The notes under the pieces are model-generated. The model saw only the letters and a list, made by a program, of their open reading frames with translations, had not been told where the DNA came from and did no database searches. The translations under genes were made by a program, and so were the position numbers. DNA of 64,000 nucleotides. Origin: Beroe forskalii. Lineage: Eukaryota; Ctenophora; Nuda; Beroida; Beroidae. The DNA lies in contig WFMF01000007.1 in NCBI GenBank assembly GCA_011033025.1, forward strand, positions 248,001 through 312,000, in the 5' to 3' direction. The number at the start of each line of letters is the position of its first letter. Positions within the stretch are counted from its first letter, which is position 1. Below are positions 32,480 to 43,795 of the stretch, piece after piece.

Positions 32480-32890
32480 ATGGGAGCAGCGATGTGAAAA
32501 CCGGGGAAATATGTATGGGCTGTCGGCTCAACAGCATCCTTTACAGTTCACATGTATGTCACGTGCAGCACGTGACTGCAACTGATACTGCTAGTGCGAT
32601 GTGAAAACCGGGAATCTTTCAATGCACTGTCTGGAGAAGCAGTGAATTTACAGATATGCTGTATGATCACATGCATATCACGTGAGTAGCATGACTGACA
32701 TTCGATACCCCACAAGCGATGTGAAAACAGTGCAATTTCAACAAACCTGCTCACCAAAACCGAGGATATTTATAAATACTGCCTGATCACGCGCATATCA
32801 GGTGACAAACCTCGTGACAGATCATTTACGTGAAAACCGTGCTTCTCAACCTGGACTGTCAGCTGAAACAGTGAAACAGGTCAATCAATG
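32480..32890. repeat. About 110-bp tandem repeat, four units
   Basis: GCGATGTGAAAACCGGG or a variant recurs at about 32490, 32597 and 32715, with a degenerate fourth at about 32830. Each is followed by a CACATGCATATCACGTGA-like block. It abuts the Penelope-like fragment at 32930. Confidence 0.7.
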
Positions 32891-32954
32891 TTGGGCCATG
32901 GAGGGGTGCCTTATATATATATATATGAAGATTATTGATGAATTGATTTTTCGT

Positions 32955-33125
32955 TACGGAAGGTCACCCTTGTAGATAAGGTTAAGCCTGAACCATGGGA
33001 TACCCAAGAAAGCATAACTCGTAAACTAAGTAAGAAGGAAGCTTATTGGCAGCACCTTCTTAAAACTTTTGAATCAGATGGAGGGCTGAACATCCGCAAT
33101 GAACGAATAATCGCCAATAAGCGTA
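32955..33125 (+). mobile_element. C-terminal fragment of a Penelope-like element
   Basis: The plus strand reads LSKKEAYWQHLLKTF and GGLNIRNE, which is the tail that follows the GIY-YIG domain in Penelope-like elements. Only the last 50 or so codons are present. It lies tail to tail with the larger element at 34490-36720. Confidence 0.65.
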
Positions 33126-34067
33126 TTAATGGCTCGTAATCCCATGGCTATAGATAGGCACCAGAGCATTCCAAAATCCCTTCTATCAGACACTCCTATA
33201 TTTTTTGATTATTACTGGTACACACTAGTCAGCTTAATTGCATATCTTACATAGCTTCATTCAGTTATTAACCCCTGTATTATTTTTTCAGGTTTTATTA
33301 ATTTATTAATTTATTGCTTTTATATTTTCAGATGTTTTGAAGTTTGATGTTTTCAACTATTTTATTGATATTGCACTCTTTCAGATGGATGTTATACATT
33401 GATATTGTAATATTTTCTTTTAGATGTAATGATTCATGATATTGTAAAAATTACCTAATCTGTGCTCTGACCGTACGTCACCAATTGACTTTTCTAAATT
33501 GATATTGTATTCTGTGATACTAATTTGTTTGTGTATTTTAGCTATATGATCCCCAGAAGATGTAACTTATCGAAGTTCCAGATCAGTTAAATGTCGTTTC
33601 ATTTGAGTCCTGTTGAATTTTGAAACTATATATATATATATATATTTGTTTGTTATTTTGAATCTGCAGGTCAATATTTCATGTATTGCATGTGGTATTC
33701 TACTGATTCTTTTATATTTGTTTACTAATTTATTGATTCTAATTTATTCAATTCAGTTTTCAGATGTATTCAAGTTTGATGTTTTCAGGATGTAGTTATA
33801 ATTTGATATTGTATGCTTTAGTTGTTAGAAATCATTGATATTGTAAGTTATTCCTTTGATGTATTTAGATTCATTGAGATTGTTATAACTGTTGTAATTT
33901 GTGCTCTGACCGTACGTCATCACTTGACTTTTCCAGTTATATATTGTATCAGTATGTTTTTACTAATTTGTTACATTGTCTTTAGCTATAATGATCCACA
34001 GAAGATTGCACAATTCGAAGTTACAGACATCCTAAATGTTGTTTCATTTGAGTACTGATGAAATTTA

Positions 34068-34119
<52 letters not shown>

Positions 34120-34120
34120 T
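33126..34120. repeat. Duplicated AT-rich tails between two Penelope-like elements
   Basis: Two related segments of about 440 bp (about 33180-33625 and 33625-34070) share TGTGCTCTGACCGTACGTCA and a TTTCATTTGAGTNCTG ending. Each ends in a TA microsatellite (33626-33645 and 34070-34115). They resemble the terminal repeats of Penelope-like elements. Confidence 0.65.
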
Positions 34121-34489
34121 TTCTAGATTCTAGAGAGTCAAATGAAACACACAAGTTTGGACTAGATCCTCGACATCAAGTCTTTACATCCAATCATGTT
34201 CTCTAAAGTTTAAATAATCATGCAAGTTTTAACTATAAAAATAGAAAAGGGCAAGGGTTCATATTCAGAAATTTGAAAAATATTTCAAAAACCAGTACCT
34301 GCGGAATAACAAAACAAAATTGAAAATGAAAATCACAGACCAGAAAAATTATAAGCAAAATCAGGGTTCAGAAACACAAAAAGGTTGCCCATTGGACAAT
34401 GCCAATTGTTCGCTCATATTATGAAGGGTAACAAAGGACTATTGCTGAACCTGTTGCTGAGACATGTACGACTGACTTGTCTCAGTTCT

Positions 34490-36720
34490 AGGATCTCTTG
34501 TTGAACCCTCCATAGTTACTGTATAAAAGAATTGGTTTTGCCAATATGCCTCCCTATTTTTTGAGATTCTGAGTATTACAATCAGTTGTCAAATAATCAA
34601 TTATTGTTACATTCAAATGCATTTTCAAAATATTATCAAAATCGTTCAATTTGCATTTTCTGTTAAAATTATGGTTAGATTTATCTTCTTTGAAATGTTT
34701 AGTTATCTCACAAGTAGCTAAACTATGTCTTGTGAGATTTATGGTTTGTCCATCGTGATTTAGTGCTTATTTCACTACTGCCTACATAGGACCTTTTACA
34801 CACTAAATCATCTATTAAATAGATAACCCATTTGGTTTCACAGTTCATATTATGACGAAAATCAAATTTCTTGTCTGTATGGTAGCTAGTTATAAAATCG
34901 GGATGAACCAAAAATAACTTACAAAACTTACAAGCTTTACTACATTTAAAACATCCTACATTCGAGTTAGTAACACCAGTCATTGCAACTTCATTGGTGT
35001 TCTAACTGCTTAAGTTTACTAGGTGCCAAAATTTCTTTAATAGTCTTATTACCCCTATAATGACACAAATACTTTTTTAGGTTGATAACTTTACAAGTTT
35101 CGGGGTGTAATTTAATAGATATTTGTATTTGTGTATAAATTTACTAACAGGTGGTAAGTCTGGATTGAAGTCTATTACTAAAGGGAAATTCCGACTAGTA
35201 ATTTCTTTGCTAGTTTCTAAAATATCCTCATCATTGACTTCATTACCTTTAAATAACTTATTCCTATCTAGACTTTCAACTTTGGTAAAAGCATTGTCAA
35301 TGAGATTCTTATTGTACCCACGATTTAACAAATAATTAGTATACTCTAGTTTAGCATTAAGATATTCTGTATGCTCTGGATGAAACTTAAAACACGGTAC
35401 GCTATGCTATATGGTATATTTGATAGGGTATGTCGGGTGACATGAATTCGATTCAAATAATGGTGGTTGTCACTGGTTTGCTATAAGGTTTGGTGTGGAT
35501 GATTCCATCCTTAAAGTATACCCAGAGGTCAAGAAAACTCCATTCCAGTAGATGTAGGTTCAGACATAGTGAATTTTATGTCTTGATGAAATGAGTTAAG
35601 AAAGTTGAAAAACTGCTGCAAAACTCTGAAGGTTGTGAGTCCATATGATGAAAAATATCATCACGGAATCTTTCAAACAAGGTGGGTTTGCAAATGTTAT
35701 GATTGGTTGAGAGGTCTTCAGAATGAACCAAGTCATCTATCGCTGATAATGCGACATCTGCATAGTCACAAGCATTGAGGGTCCCATTGCAGTACCCCTC
35801 TTTTTGTGAATACATTGTCCCATTAAACAGAGTGAGGTTGTTGTCCAGAGTTATTTCTATTGCTTCAACAATACAAATGCTGGAAAAAAGTGGGTTGATG
35901 CGTTTATCAAGGTGCTTTGGCAGGCATCAAGGCTCAGGTTTTTGCTGATGTTAGGAACATACTCAATATCAAACGAACAGAAATAAAATGAATCCTTGTT
36001 TCTAAGGGATTGTGATTGGTTGAGGTTATCGATTTTCCGAAGAAAATGGTTGGTGCTCAATGAGGCAGTTCCAGGGGGACCTTTTTAATTCGTGGGCTGT
36101 GAGTATTGCTAGGTTTTTAGTGTAACTATTACAACCTGTGCTTATTAGACGTCCCGGGTAGTTTTTTTCAGGTTTGTGGGCTTTGAAATTACAGTAGTTG
36201 TTTCTCTCTGGGCAGTTGTCTTCATTAGGTGTTACCCAATCTACTATTCTGCTAGTCATCCCTGGCTCATCTTGAATTTTTGAGTCCATGATTTTATTGC
36301 ATTTCTTAAACATGCAGTGGTGGCTTGATCTGGATCTTCAATTTTTCAAAAGTGTCTGGTTTGAGTTCACTCTCTGTTCTAGCAATGTAATCATCCCTAT
36401 CAAGCACAAGCAAACCTTTCCCTTTATCAAACACTTGAACACTTGGCGTCATTCCATGCTTTACTGATATAGCTTTGATAAAGTTTTGCTGATGTTAGAA
36501 GGGTTTGTTCTTGACGTTTGCTACTATATTTATTAATCATCATTTACTTTGCTAATGAATAATTCAACAGCATGAGATTGCAATGTGGAATGAAAGACAG
36601 GCTTTTGGAACCTGATAAAAGCTTCTTTCCATTTCAGGAATTCCTGGATGCAAATTCTGTATTTGAGAGGGTAGCAAATTGTTACTTTCAAGTTGGATGA
36701 GGGATCTGTTGTAAGCAGAT
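34490..36720 (-). mobile_element. Penelope-like retroelement with GIY-YIG endonuclease, decayed
   Basis: Minus-strand fragments occur in the order expected for the family. First is KGKGLLVLDRDDY near 36440 (N-terminal part of the reverse transcriptase). Next come KAHKPEKNYPGRLISTG near 36180, SFDIEYVPNIS near 35970 and FRDDIFH near 35665 (the catalytic Asp pair). Last are a Cys-rich stretch, VIYLIDDL...SYVGSS...RWTNHKSHK (34830-34723) as the GIY-YIG core, and a C-terminal tail to about 34490 with a stop in GLNKR-type sequence. Several frameshifts and stops break it into six or more frames, so it is inactive. Upstream of 36720 it meets a TA repeat. Confidence 0.8.
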
Positions 36721-36756
36721 CTCATTGAGTTAGACCATTTATATATATATATATCA

Positions 36757-37035
36757 GGGCGCTGGCAAGCGCTCGCGGCCACGTTATGGGGTCTCTGGAC
36801 GAGGGCATCTGCCCGATGGTAGATGCCCTCGGCCCGAAGGGCCGAGGCATTCCCGAACGATTTAACCCCGCCCCCGGGCGGTGCGCCATCGCCCCGAGCA
36901 ATGATGGCAGCAGTCCCGGCCCGATGGCCGGGACCGCTGGCCAGACACAGTAAAGAGCTAGCAGTACCAGCACGAAGTGCTGAAAGTCGTAAGGGAACCA
37001 ATTTTCATGTTTTGAAAATGAGTTTGCCAGCGCCC
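36757..37035. mobile_element. GC-rich hairpin element with GGGCGCTGGCAA ends
   Basis: Perfect 12-bp inverted ends lie at 36757-36768 and 37024-37035. The 279-bp body is far richer in GC than its surroundings and consists of successive hairpins (GGGCATCTGCCC, CCTCGGCCCGAAGGGCCGAGG within 20-21 bases, GTCCCGGCCCGATGGCCGGGAC type, AGCACGAAGTGCT). It sits in a TA microsatellite, so the target duplication cannot be read. Frames crossing it are not genes. Confidence 0.7.
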
Positions 37036-38470
37036 ACTATATAAAAAATGTAATAGTGATTTGCGAAAACGCGATTTTCGGAGTCGCGTTTTAGACATGT
37101 TAACGAGTTCTGTTGGACATGAAAATTTGTACAGTTGTAGTCCATTGCATAAAGAACAATCCCGAAAAATTTCATGAAAATCGGTCGCACCGTTTTTTCA
37201 CAATAAATTGTCAAAAAATCCTGTTTGCCAAAATTAGTGTTATGGACGGTACACGACGACGCACGACCTCCTCCACCAAGCAAACGGGAAAACACTGGAG
37301 AACCATAAAAGATAGAACCGTAACTAAAAATCGTACATTATATGGCTACATGTGAGTTTTCATCTCAGGTTTGTGGGATGGCATGAATATGAATATGGGA
37401 TCATTCATATTACGTTATCAGCCAGGGGACATAATTATCAAATTTTACGGACATTAATATTCACGCTCGATCCTGCCACTTCAAATTCAAGAAAATCTCG
37501 AAATTTTCGGTTCGATTTTTCCATTTTACAACGATTTGAATACTTGATTTCAAGATTTTTCAATATATTTCGTTAATTGATGATAAATTTCCATATAGCA
37601 GGTTCTAAGCATAAAAGAAGCATAATTTCCTTAAAATTTTGTTATTGCGTTTAAAGAGATAAAGTCAGAAATTTTGCTTCTCTACCTAGAAATTTTAAGA
37701 GGAAATACCGGACTTAATTTTCACGGACCTGAAAATCACAGACAATAGTATCACGGACAAAATTTTCACGGACATTAATATTCACGCTGATGTGCTTAGC
37801 TGCGTGATTTTAATGTTAGTTTCATGACCTCTAAGTTTCATGACAAAAACTGCTCCTTATCCAAAAGATTTGACCATCATTCGATAAAAATTGCATTTCA
37901 ATGGAATCTCAAATCTTGAAAAAACTGATAGACTGAATACGAAATTTCACCCTCCTATTTTCACAAATTTGGGCCAAAAAGTAGTTTCTGTAGACTGTAG
38001 GATAAAACATATTTTCAAGATTTTTGCGTGGACGGGTATACGATTTTTCTTCGTAAAGTGGGCTAAAAGTCTAAAAAAAAGGCAATTTCCAATAATTCTA
38101 TAGTTCTAATTATATTTCAATACTAGCCAAACTGTGTTCGTTACGTATTCAGTTTCGCTGAACATAAATCATTAAAATGATTATCAATTATAATAATAAA
38201 GCACACATTTTTAACCCGCTTAACCATGATTAAGAAACTCAATTCTCTAGGCATCTAAGCGGTAACTGTTGAGTGACGTTTCACATCCTTTTGGATCCTT
38301 TTCAAGAACATTTAATCGCAAATAAGCATTATGGTAACAGAAAACATTAAATCTAGTAGTTATATCAACAAAAAAATCTTGCATTTTGCCCTCCAGAAAA
38401 AATTAAAATTCTAAGTCAATCAATTTTTGCACAGTCAATATTGTCTGAAAAAGCACATCTGAAGAAGTAT
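37036..38470. other. Unassigned AT-rich region
   Basis: There is no gene I can support. The phrase ACGGACATTAATATTCACGC occurs at about 37452 and again at about 37768, and related TCACGGAC steps lie at 37715-37770. The block 37060-37230 reads like an old transposon fragment, but no domain is recognised. Confidence 0.4.
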
Positions 38471-38479
38471 GTTTTCAAT

Positions 38480-39768
38480 AGTCTGGTCAGTATATGCATG
38501 TACCCTGCAAAAATTCAGGAACTTATCCCGCTATGTTATTTGTGCTTCTTATCATGTTAGAAAACATATAAGCCCAGGAGTATTGAAAAATACCTTGGGG
38601 AAACTCGAAAATTGACCACGCCCTTTTCCGACCGTGGGAAAATTTATCGATCACAGAAAAAATAAATTTATTGACATATATAGCATGATGGGTGTCTAAA
38701 CCCATGTTTTTTGGGACGCTGAATCGATTGCAAGGGTTATTTTTAGTCTCCGACCATCACATAAGTCATTAGTGACCACGCCCACCCTTTAGCGTGGGAA
38801 TTTTTGAGTCATTTTCACATGATATTTTTCCAAATCAAACTGTGGCATGTTAGGTGTCTAAACCCATGTTTTTGGGACGCTGAATCGATTGCAAGTGTTA
38901 CTTTTTAGTCTCTGACCATCACATAAGTCATTATTGACCACGCCACCCTTTAGCATGGGAATTTTTGAGTCATTTCACATGATATATTTCCAAATCAAAC
39001 TGTGGCATGTTAGGTGTCTAATCCCATGTTTTTGGGACGCTGAATCGATTGCAAGTGTTACTTTTAGTCTCTGACCATCACATAAGTCATTATTGACCAC
39101 GCCCACCCTTAAGTGTGGGAATTTTTGAGTCATTTTCACATGATATTTTCCAAACCAAGCAACACACAAGTCACAAATCTTCTTTCATCAGTAGGGCAAT
39201 TTATTTTGTGGTAAATCTTGATCTTCAGATTTAACGGCAACAGGATCATTCCAGTTAGATACTCAGTTCATACTGAATCATCCTGAACACAATATTATGT
39301 TAATACTTTAATAGAGTTATGTTGGATATCGTACTACGGAATCGAATCTAAAGTAAGTATTGCAACTAAAAACTTCAATTGTAATTAAAACTTCAGGCAA
39401 AATAATTTGAATGTTATGAATTCAGAAGCGAGCTCCAGCAAAATATGGCAGTCAAGTATCAATAAATTAGATAGGGGCTGAAAACTAGGGAATTCAATGA
39501 GACACAAACATATGCTAGATTGCTAGGCTTCACTCAGCCTCCACTCAGCCTCCAATAGGCTCCACATAGCCTCCATAAGGCTCCAATCAGTCTTCACTAG
39601 GCTCAACTCAGCCTTTACTAGTAGTGGAGGCTTTGTGGAGCCTAGTGGAGGCTGTGTGGAGCCTAGTGGAGGCTATGTGGAGCCTAGTGGAGGCTGTGAC
39701 ACTAGGCTCCACAGTCCACACAGCCTCCACTAGGCTTCACTGAGCTTCCACTAGACAGTACAGGTGAA
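38480..39768. repeat. Third composite: block P, three 162-bp units, linker, minisatellite
   Basis: The order is block P (38480-38700), three satellite units (38700-39150), unique linker (39150-39525, equal to 29716-30060 inverted), and 21-bp minisatellite (39525-39768). It corresponds to 28080-30720 in the opposite direction. Confidence 0.8.
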
Positions 39769-41187
39769 TGCCTCACAAAATTCCATGCCTCACAAAAGTC
39801 CTATTGCATAAAATGTATGCACAAGAAATTATATCCTACATATGAGTAGTTTTTGATCCTGAAACTGTGTTAATGAAAGAACAAAATAAACTTCCTCAGA
39901 CCGTATAAGCTTGAATGGTTTTTATTTTATAGGTTATGACTCAATAAATACAAATTTTTAGGCCATGGAATTGTTCTGGCTGCCTATCATGATTAATCCG
40001 TTGGAGATAAGTCATGAAAAGGGGGTATGATTGAATTGAACCCATATAAATAGAACATGTAAACGAAGTTTAGAAAATGTGTGATCAAGAACAAGAAAAA
40101 AAAGTTGAAAAAATACCATTGCCTCACAAAAGTACCATACCATAAAATAGAATTTGGTTGTATTGGCTTTTAGATGTTTGATAAAAAGCATATTGGTCTT
40201 GTAGTATGAACCTTTATGACCTATATATAATAAATAATCATGTTTGAAAATTCAAAATGCACAACATATTTTCAAAAAGGGACTTTTGTGAGGGCATAAC
40301 ACATTTTCAAGCCAACAAAAATATCACGGACTATCTTTATAATGCCTGGAATGAAAAAAATTAAGCAAGGTAATTTAATTTTCAGAATGTCAGATTAATA
40401 TCAGCAGCATCAATGCTTCATTGCATCTATAAAAGAAAAAAATGTTGATTGGACTTTTGTGAGGCAATAGAGAAATCACCATTATGCCTCACAAAAGTCC
40501 AAACTTTCGAAAAAAGTTTTGCACGAAAAATAAGTTTGCATTTGCCAATATCTTTCTATTAGGCAGATCTTTGGGACAAAAAGGAAGCTAGCATAATCGC
40601 TGGTGACTCAAATAGCTACCATTTATCCAAATTTAACTGAAAAAAAAATATTTTGTAGGTAGAAATTTTGTTGAGGCTTTTACCGTCAATTTTCTTTGGA
40701 AAAGGTTGAAAATACAAAATCTTTTCATAGGTCAATAAACATCTTCAAAAATACGATGCAAAATTTGAGGATAAAAAAATTGCAAAATTTGTTCGAATAA
40801 TATAGCCAAATACAATATTGCCTCACAAAAGTACCAATTGATTGCATGAAATTTTTACTCCATTTAACTATTTAACCATTCAGGTGCTCAAGGAAACCAT
40901 CTATTACGCAAATTTAACTTACTTAGCATCCTTAAAAACAATAATATCAAGAGATTTATTTTTGCTTAAACAAAAAATATGGCATTATTTCATATCATGG
41001 GGACTTTTTGTGAGGCATAATTTATTTCAAATCTCCAAAATATGACATTAATTTCGTTTGTAAACACCAAAAATGCTTTCAGGATGAAGGCAATTGAATC
41101 AAAATAATGAGCCTGCATAGTTTCAATTATGTAGCATTTTCATAACAGAAGAAAAAGAAAAATTTTCAATGGGACTTTTGTGAGGCA
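39769..41187. mobile_element. Element built on regularly spaced TGCCTCACAAAAGTCC motifs
   Basis: Forward motifs start at 39769, 39786, 40120, 40485 and 40819; reverse motifs at 40280, 40451, 41001 and 41172. The set 39786/40120/40280/40451 is repeated as 40485/40819/41001/41172 with identical F-F (334) and R-R (171) distances. The sequence between motifs is AT-rich and not visibly alike in the two halves. No ORF is seen. Two adjacent non-autonomous elements with TGCCTCAC inverted ends are the likeliest reading. Confidence 0.6.
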
Positions 41188-41376
41188 AGGTAGACCCTAC
41201 GTTTTTTAGGACAAAATTTCAAATGAAAACTCCAATTTTCTCCATTTCAATCATCCGGAGAAAAATTCAGCTTCTCCTCCATCCTTAGAGATGAATGAAA
41301 AACAAAATAATAATGAATTAGATGATTTATGGCATGATGAAAATAGTGGGACTTGTGAGCAAACACTCAGACACCC

Positions 41377-42060
41377 ACTCAGCTCACTAGACACCGCTAA
41401 ACCCACTAGGCTCCACCCAAACAGCCTCCCTCGGCTCTCCACTTGTCTCCACACACCCCCCCACCCCCCGGGGCCCCCCCCAGGCTCCCCAGCCCACCCG
41501 GCCACCGCTCCACTCAGCCCCCACCAAGCCCAGCCAGCCTCCCCAGGCTCCACTTTGCCCCCCTTCCCCAAGCCCACTAACTCCACCAGCCCACTAGGGG
41601 TCCAAAGAGTTCCACTAGTCTTTACTGAGCCACAGAAGTAAACACCAAACACCCCAGCTTCCACTAGACACCAAACCCCAAACAAAAACAGCCCCCCCGG
41701 CCTCCACTAGTCTCCACTCAGCCCCAATAGGCTCCCTACCCCCCTAGGCCCAAGATCCACTAGTCTTCGCTGAGCTTTCCCCTAAAATTGTACCACTCAG
41801 TTCACTAGACACCACTAAACCTCCACTGGCCCAAACAGCCCCCCCCTCGGGCCCCCACTGTCCCACTCAGCCCTCTAGGCTCCACCACCCCCTTGGCTCC
41901 ACAGAGCCGCCACTAGCTTCACACAGCCTCCAAGGCATCACCATGCCCACTCAGCCTCCACCAATAGCCAGCCCCATTTGGCCCCTCAGCCCCAATTAGG
42001 CCCAAAAAACCTCCACTAGCTTCACTGAGCTTCCACTGCAGGGTTTAAAACACCACCAGT
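41377..42060. repeat. Diverged C-rich form of the minisatellite
   Basis: Units such as CTCCACTAGACACC, CCTCCACTAG and CACTCAGCC recur with many C runs and losses. The tract runs up to the assembly gap. The pattern of homopolymer C and missing bases could partly reflect sequencing error at a contig end. Confidence 0.7.
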
Positions 42061-42066
42061 TTCCCC

Positions 42067-42166
42067 NNNNNNNNNNNNNNNNNNNNNNNNNNNNNNNNNN
42101 NNNNNNNNNNNNNNNNNNNNNNNNNNNNNNNNNNNNNNNNNNNNNNNNNNNNNNNNNNNNNNNNNN
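42067..42166. other. Assembly gap, 100 N
   Basis: Exactly 100 undetermined bases, the usual placeholder for a gap of unknown size. It lies at the end of the C-rich minisatellite. Order and distance across it are not assured. Confidence 0.99.
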
Positions 42167-42931
42167 AGATAAGCTATCTGAGACCCATTCATTAACACAA
42201 TTGGGACTAAGACCGACAACATATCCAAAGATGAAGTTCTGGGATGGTCCCGTTCTCTCTCCACTAGCTTCACAAATTTTGCCATTTTTTTGGGATTTTT
42301 TTCGTGCAAAAGTGTTTCAAACAATCGCATATATCTCAATGATGCCGGACAGTCCAGAACTTTTCAACCACATTTTTCAAAAGTACATTAAATTTCCGTT
42401 CTACGACAGCGGAGCATTTTTTCCTATCTCGAAAGCTTCATACCGAAAAATTGCGTTGAAAAACGCCTATTTTTGGGAAAATCGACATTTCAAATTCATT
42501 GTTTTGTGACGTCATTATGACGTCATTATCATGACGTAAAATAGTTTTTAAGGTCACTTTTAGCAAGTTCTATCTTTCTACTTTCCAACGCTGGGTCGAT
42601 GAGCTCTGTATCTTTTACGGTTCTCGAGATATAGCTGTTTAAAGAGGGTATACTTCGTGCACTAAAAAAGTCTCTCGTATATGTATGTCTATATGTCTCT
42701 CTATATATATGTATATATATGGTCGTAACCCAATTTAACAAGAACACCCTCGATTTTAGAAATATTCAAGTTGTAATAACTCGGCCATTGTTCATCCGAT
42801 TGACCTGAAATTTTGACAGTTGCACCTTTGGCCTCTAAACATGCGATGTTCAAATTTTAGTGCGATTTCGGCAACGGGAACTTACTCAAATTTCAACGTG
42901 AAATATAGCGAATCCATGAAAACATATAGTT
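42167..42931. other. Unassigned sequence after the gap
   Basis: No gene is seen. There is a TA/TATG microsatellite at about 42670-42720, and the rest looks like old interspersed repeat. Confidence 0.4.
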
Positions 42932-43150
42932 GGGGGCTGGCAAGCAAAGTTAACAAAACTCACTTCCGATGTCCGGAAGCTCGTTTACTGTAAGGATCGC
43001 CGTTCAATGCTCGCCCTCGGACCCTTCGGGTCCTCGGGCTCGCGCTCGGGCCTTCGGCCCTCGCACTGTTAGGTCCGCCGTCCAATGCTCGCCCTCGGGC
43101 CCTTCGGGCCCTCGGGCTCGCAAACCGCCGCGGGGGGCTTGCCAGCCCCC
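42932..43150. mobile_element. GC-rich hairpin element with GGGGGCTGGCAAGC ends
   Basis: Perfect 14-bp inverted ends lie at 42932-42945 and 43137-43150. Inside are two related 76-bp halves (each with CAATGCTCGCCCTCGG) and hairpins with TTCG loops (CCTCGGACCCTTCGGGTCC, GGGCCTTCGGCCC, GGGCCCTTCGGGCCC). It is related to the element at 36757-37035 by its ends and its build. It lies in the intron next to a TRPM-type exon. Confidence 0.75.
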
Positions 43151-43191
43151 TGATAACCTGTGGGGTGCAGCTCCGTGTGTTTGGTATAAAC

Positions 43192-43401
43192 CTGTGGGGT
43201 GCAGCTCCGTGTGTTTGGTGTAGCTCCACTCCGTTTCCCCGAGTGGCTGGTACTTGTGGGAAGGGTGGGAGAGGGGCTTGTTGCACCCGCACACCTCAGA
43301 ATCCGGGGCTTTTGGGACAGCCGAGACACACGCTCTCTTGCGGTACATGCTGTAGTCTACTGAGTCAATCCCTGCGTCCTGTAGCGCAGGATGGGTCAAT
43401 T
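43192..43401 (-). CDS. Exon of a TRPM-type cation channel (N-terminal region)
   Basis: The minus strand encodes VDYSMYRKRACVSAVPK, then a Cys pair VCGC, then TEWSYTKHTELHPT. The order basic-Cys-Val segment, CxC and W-Y-KHT-PT is the signature of the start of the TRPM homology region, where the next residue is Asp. Here the exon ends after PT plus one G, which fits a following Asp codon. An AG acceptor (TCTAG) precedes 43401 and a GT donor follows 43192. Other exons of the channel should lie to the left and may be lost in or beyond the assembly gap. The last 30 or so bases are tandemly repeated just outside (43156-43185), giving a second possible donor. Subfamily cannot be told. Confidence 0.6.
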
Positions 43402-43646
43402 CTAGATTATTGAGCAGCAATTGACCTTATACTCAGCTTTATCAAGGACAACATTACAGTGAATTGTTTCCATCCTAAAGCAACTGACCTCATTAACATT
43501 AAAGCGAAACTTGCCCTATACTATGCCCATATGTGCAAAAGGCTCGTGCAACACTTGTCTGAGCAGCTACGATGCAATACAAACAATTTCCCTGTCATCA
43601 AAGCAACACTCTCCAAGGCAACCTCCCGTATCCGAGGAACACTTAC

Positions 43647-43795
43647 CTCGGTACCGTAGTTGTACTGTTTGAAGAGCTGTCTCCTCCGAGTAGCTCGCAT
43701 TGTTTCACTGTTCTCAAGATACGCCCTGTACTTCTCCCTGACGTCTTGTTGGGTTCCCTGCTGCGCTAGGTAGAGAGACACTATCTTCTCCTTTC
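43647..43795 (-). CDS. Probable upstream exon, same gene or unknown gene
   Basis: A 149-bp minus-strand exon is bounded by ATTTACAG at 43796 and GAG|GTAAGT at 43647. It encodes KEKIVSLYLAQQGTQQ and onward to QLFKQYNYGTE, a charged helical segment. It lies 246 bp upstream of the TRPM-type exon on the same strand. The best donor gives a phase that does not fit that exon; a weaker donor four codons earlier would fit. No family is recognised. Confidence 0.4.

Noticed and set aside
33590-34070. CTGATGAAATTTAAAC and CTGTTGAATTTTGAAAC in the Penelope-like tails as hammerhead ribozymes.
   Set aside because: No convincing stem II or stem I can be drawn by eye. Kept only as a suggestion for a covariance scan.
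36564-37001. A 145-codon frame crossing the GC-rich element.
   Set aside because: It joins Penelope-like relics to the hairpin element across a TA microsatellite; the GC-rich part is explained by palindromes.
26656-38705. An identical 60-residue frame at 26656-26838, 30516-30698 and 38523-38705.
   Set aside because: It is part of repeat block P and conserved only because the block is duplicated. No domain is recognised.
39769-41187. Regularly spaced short repeats as a CRISPR-like array.
   Set aside because: Repeats occur in both orientations, spacers are 150-330 bp, and the context is an animal genome.
42960-43420. Overlapping frames on both strands in the GC-rich tract near the TRPM-type exon.
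   Set aside because: They are shadows of the exon and of the hairpin element; only 43192-43401 on the minus strand shows conserved residues and splice sites.
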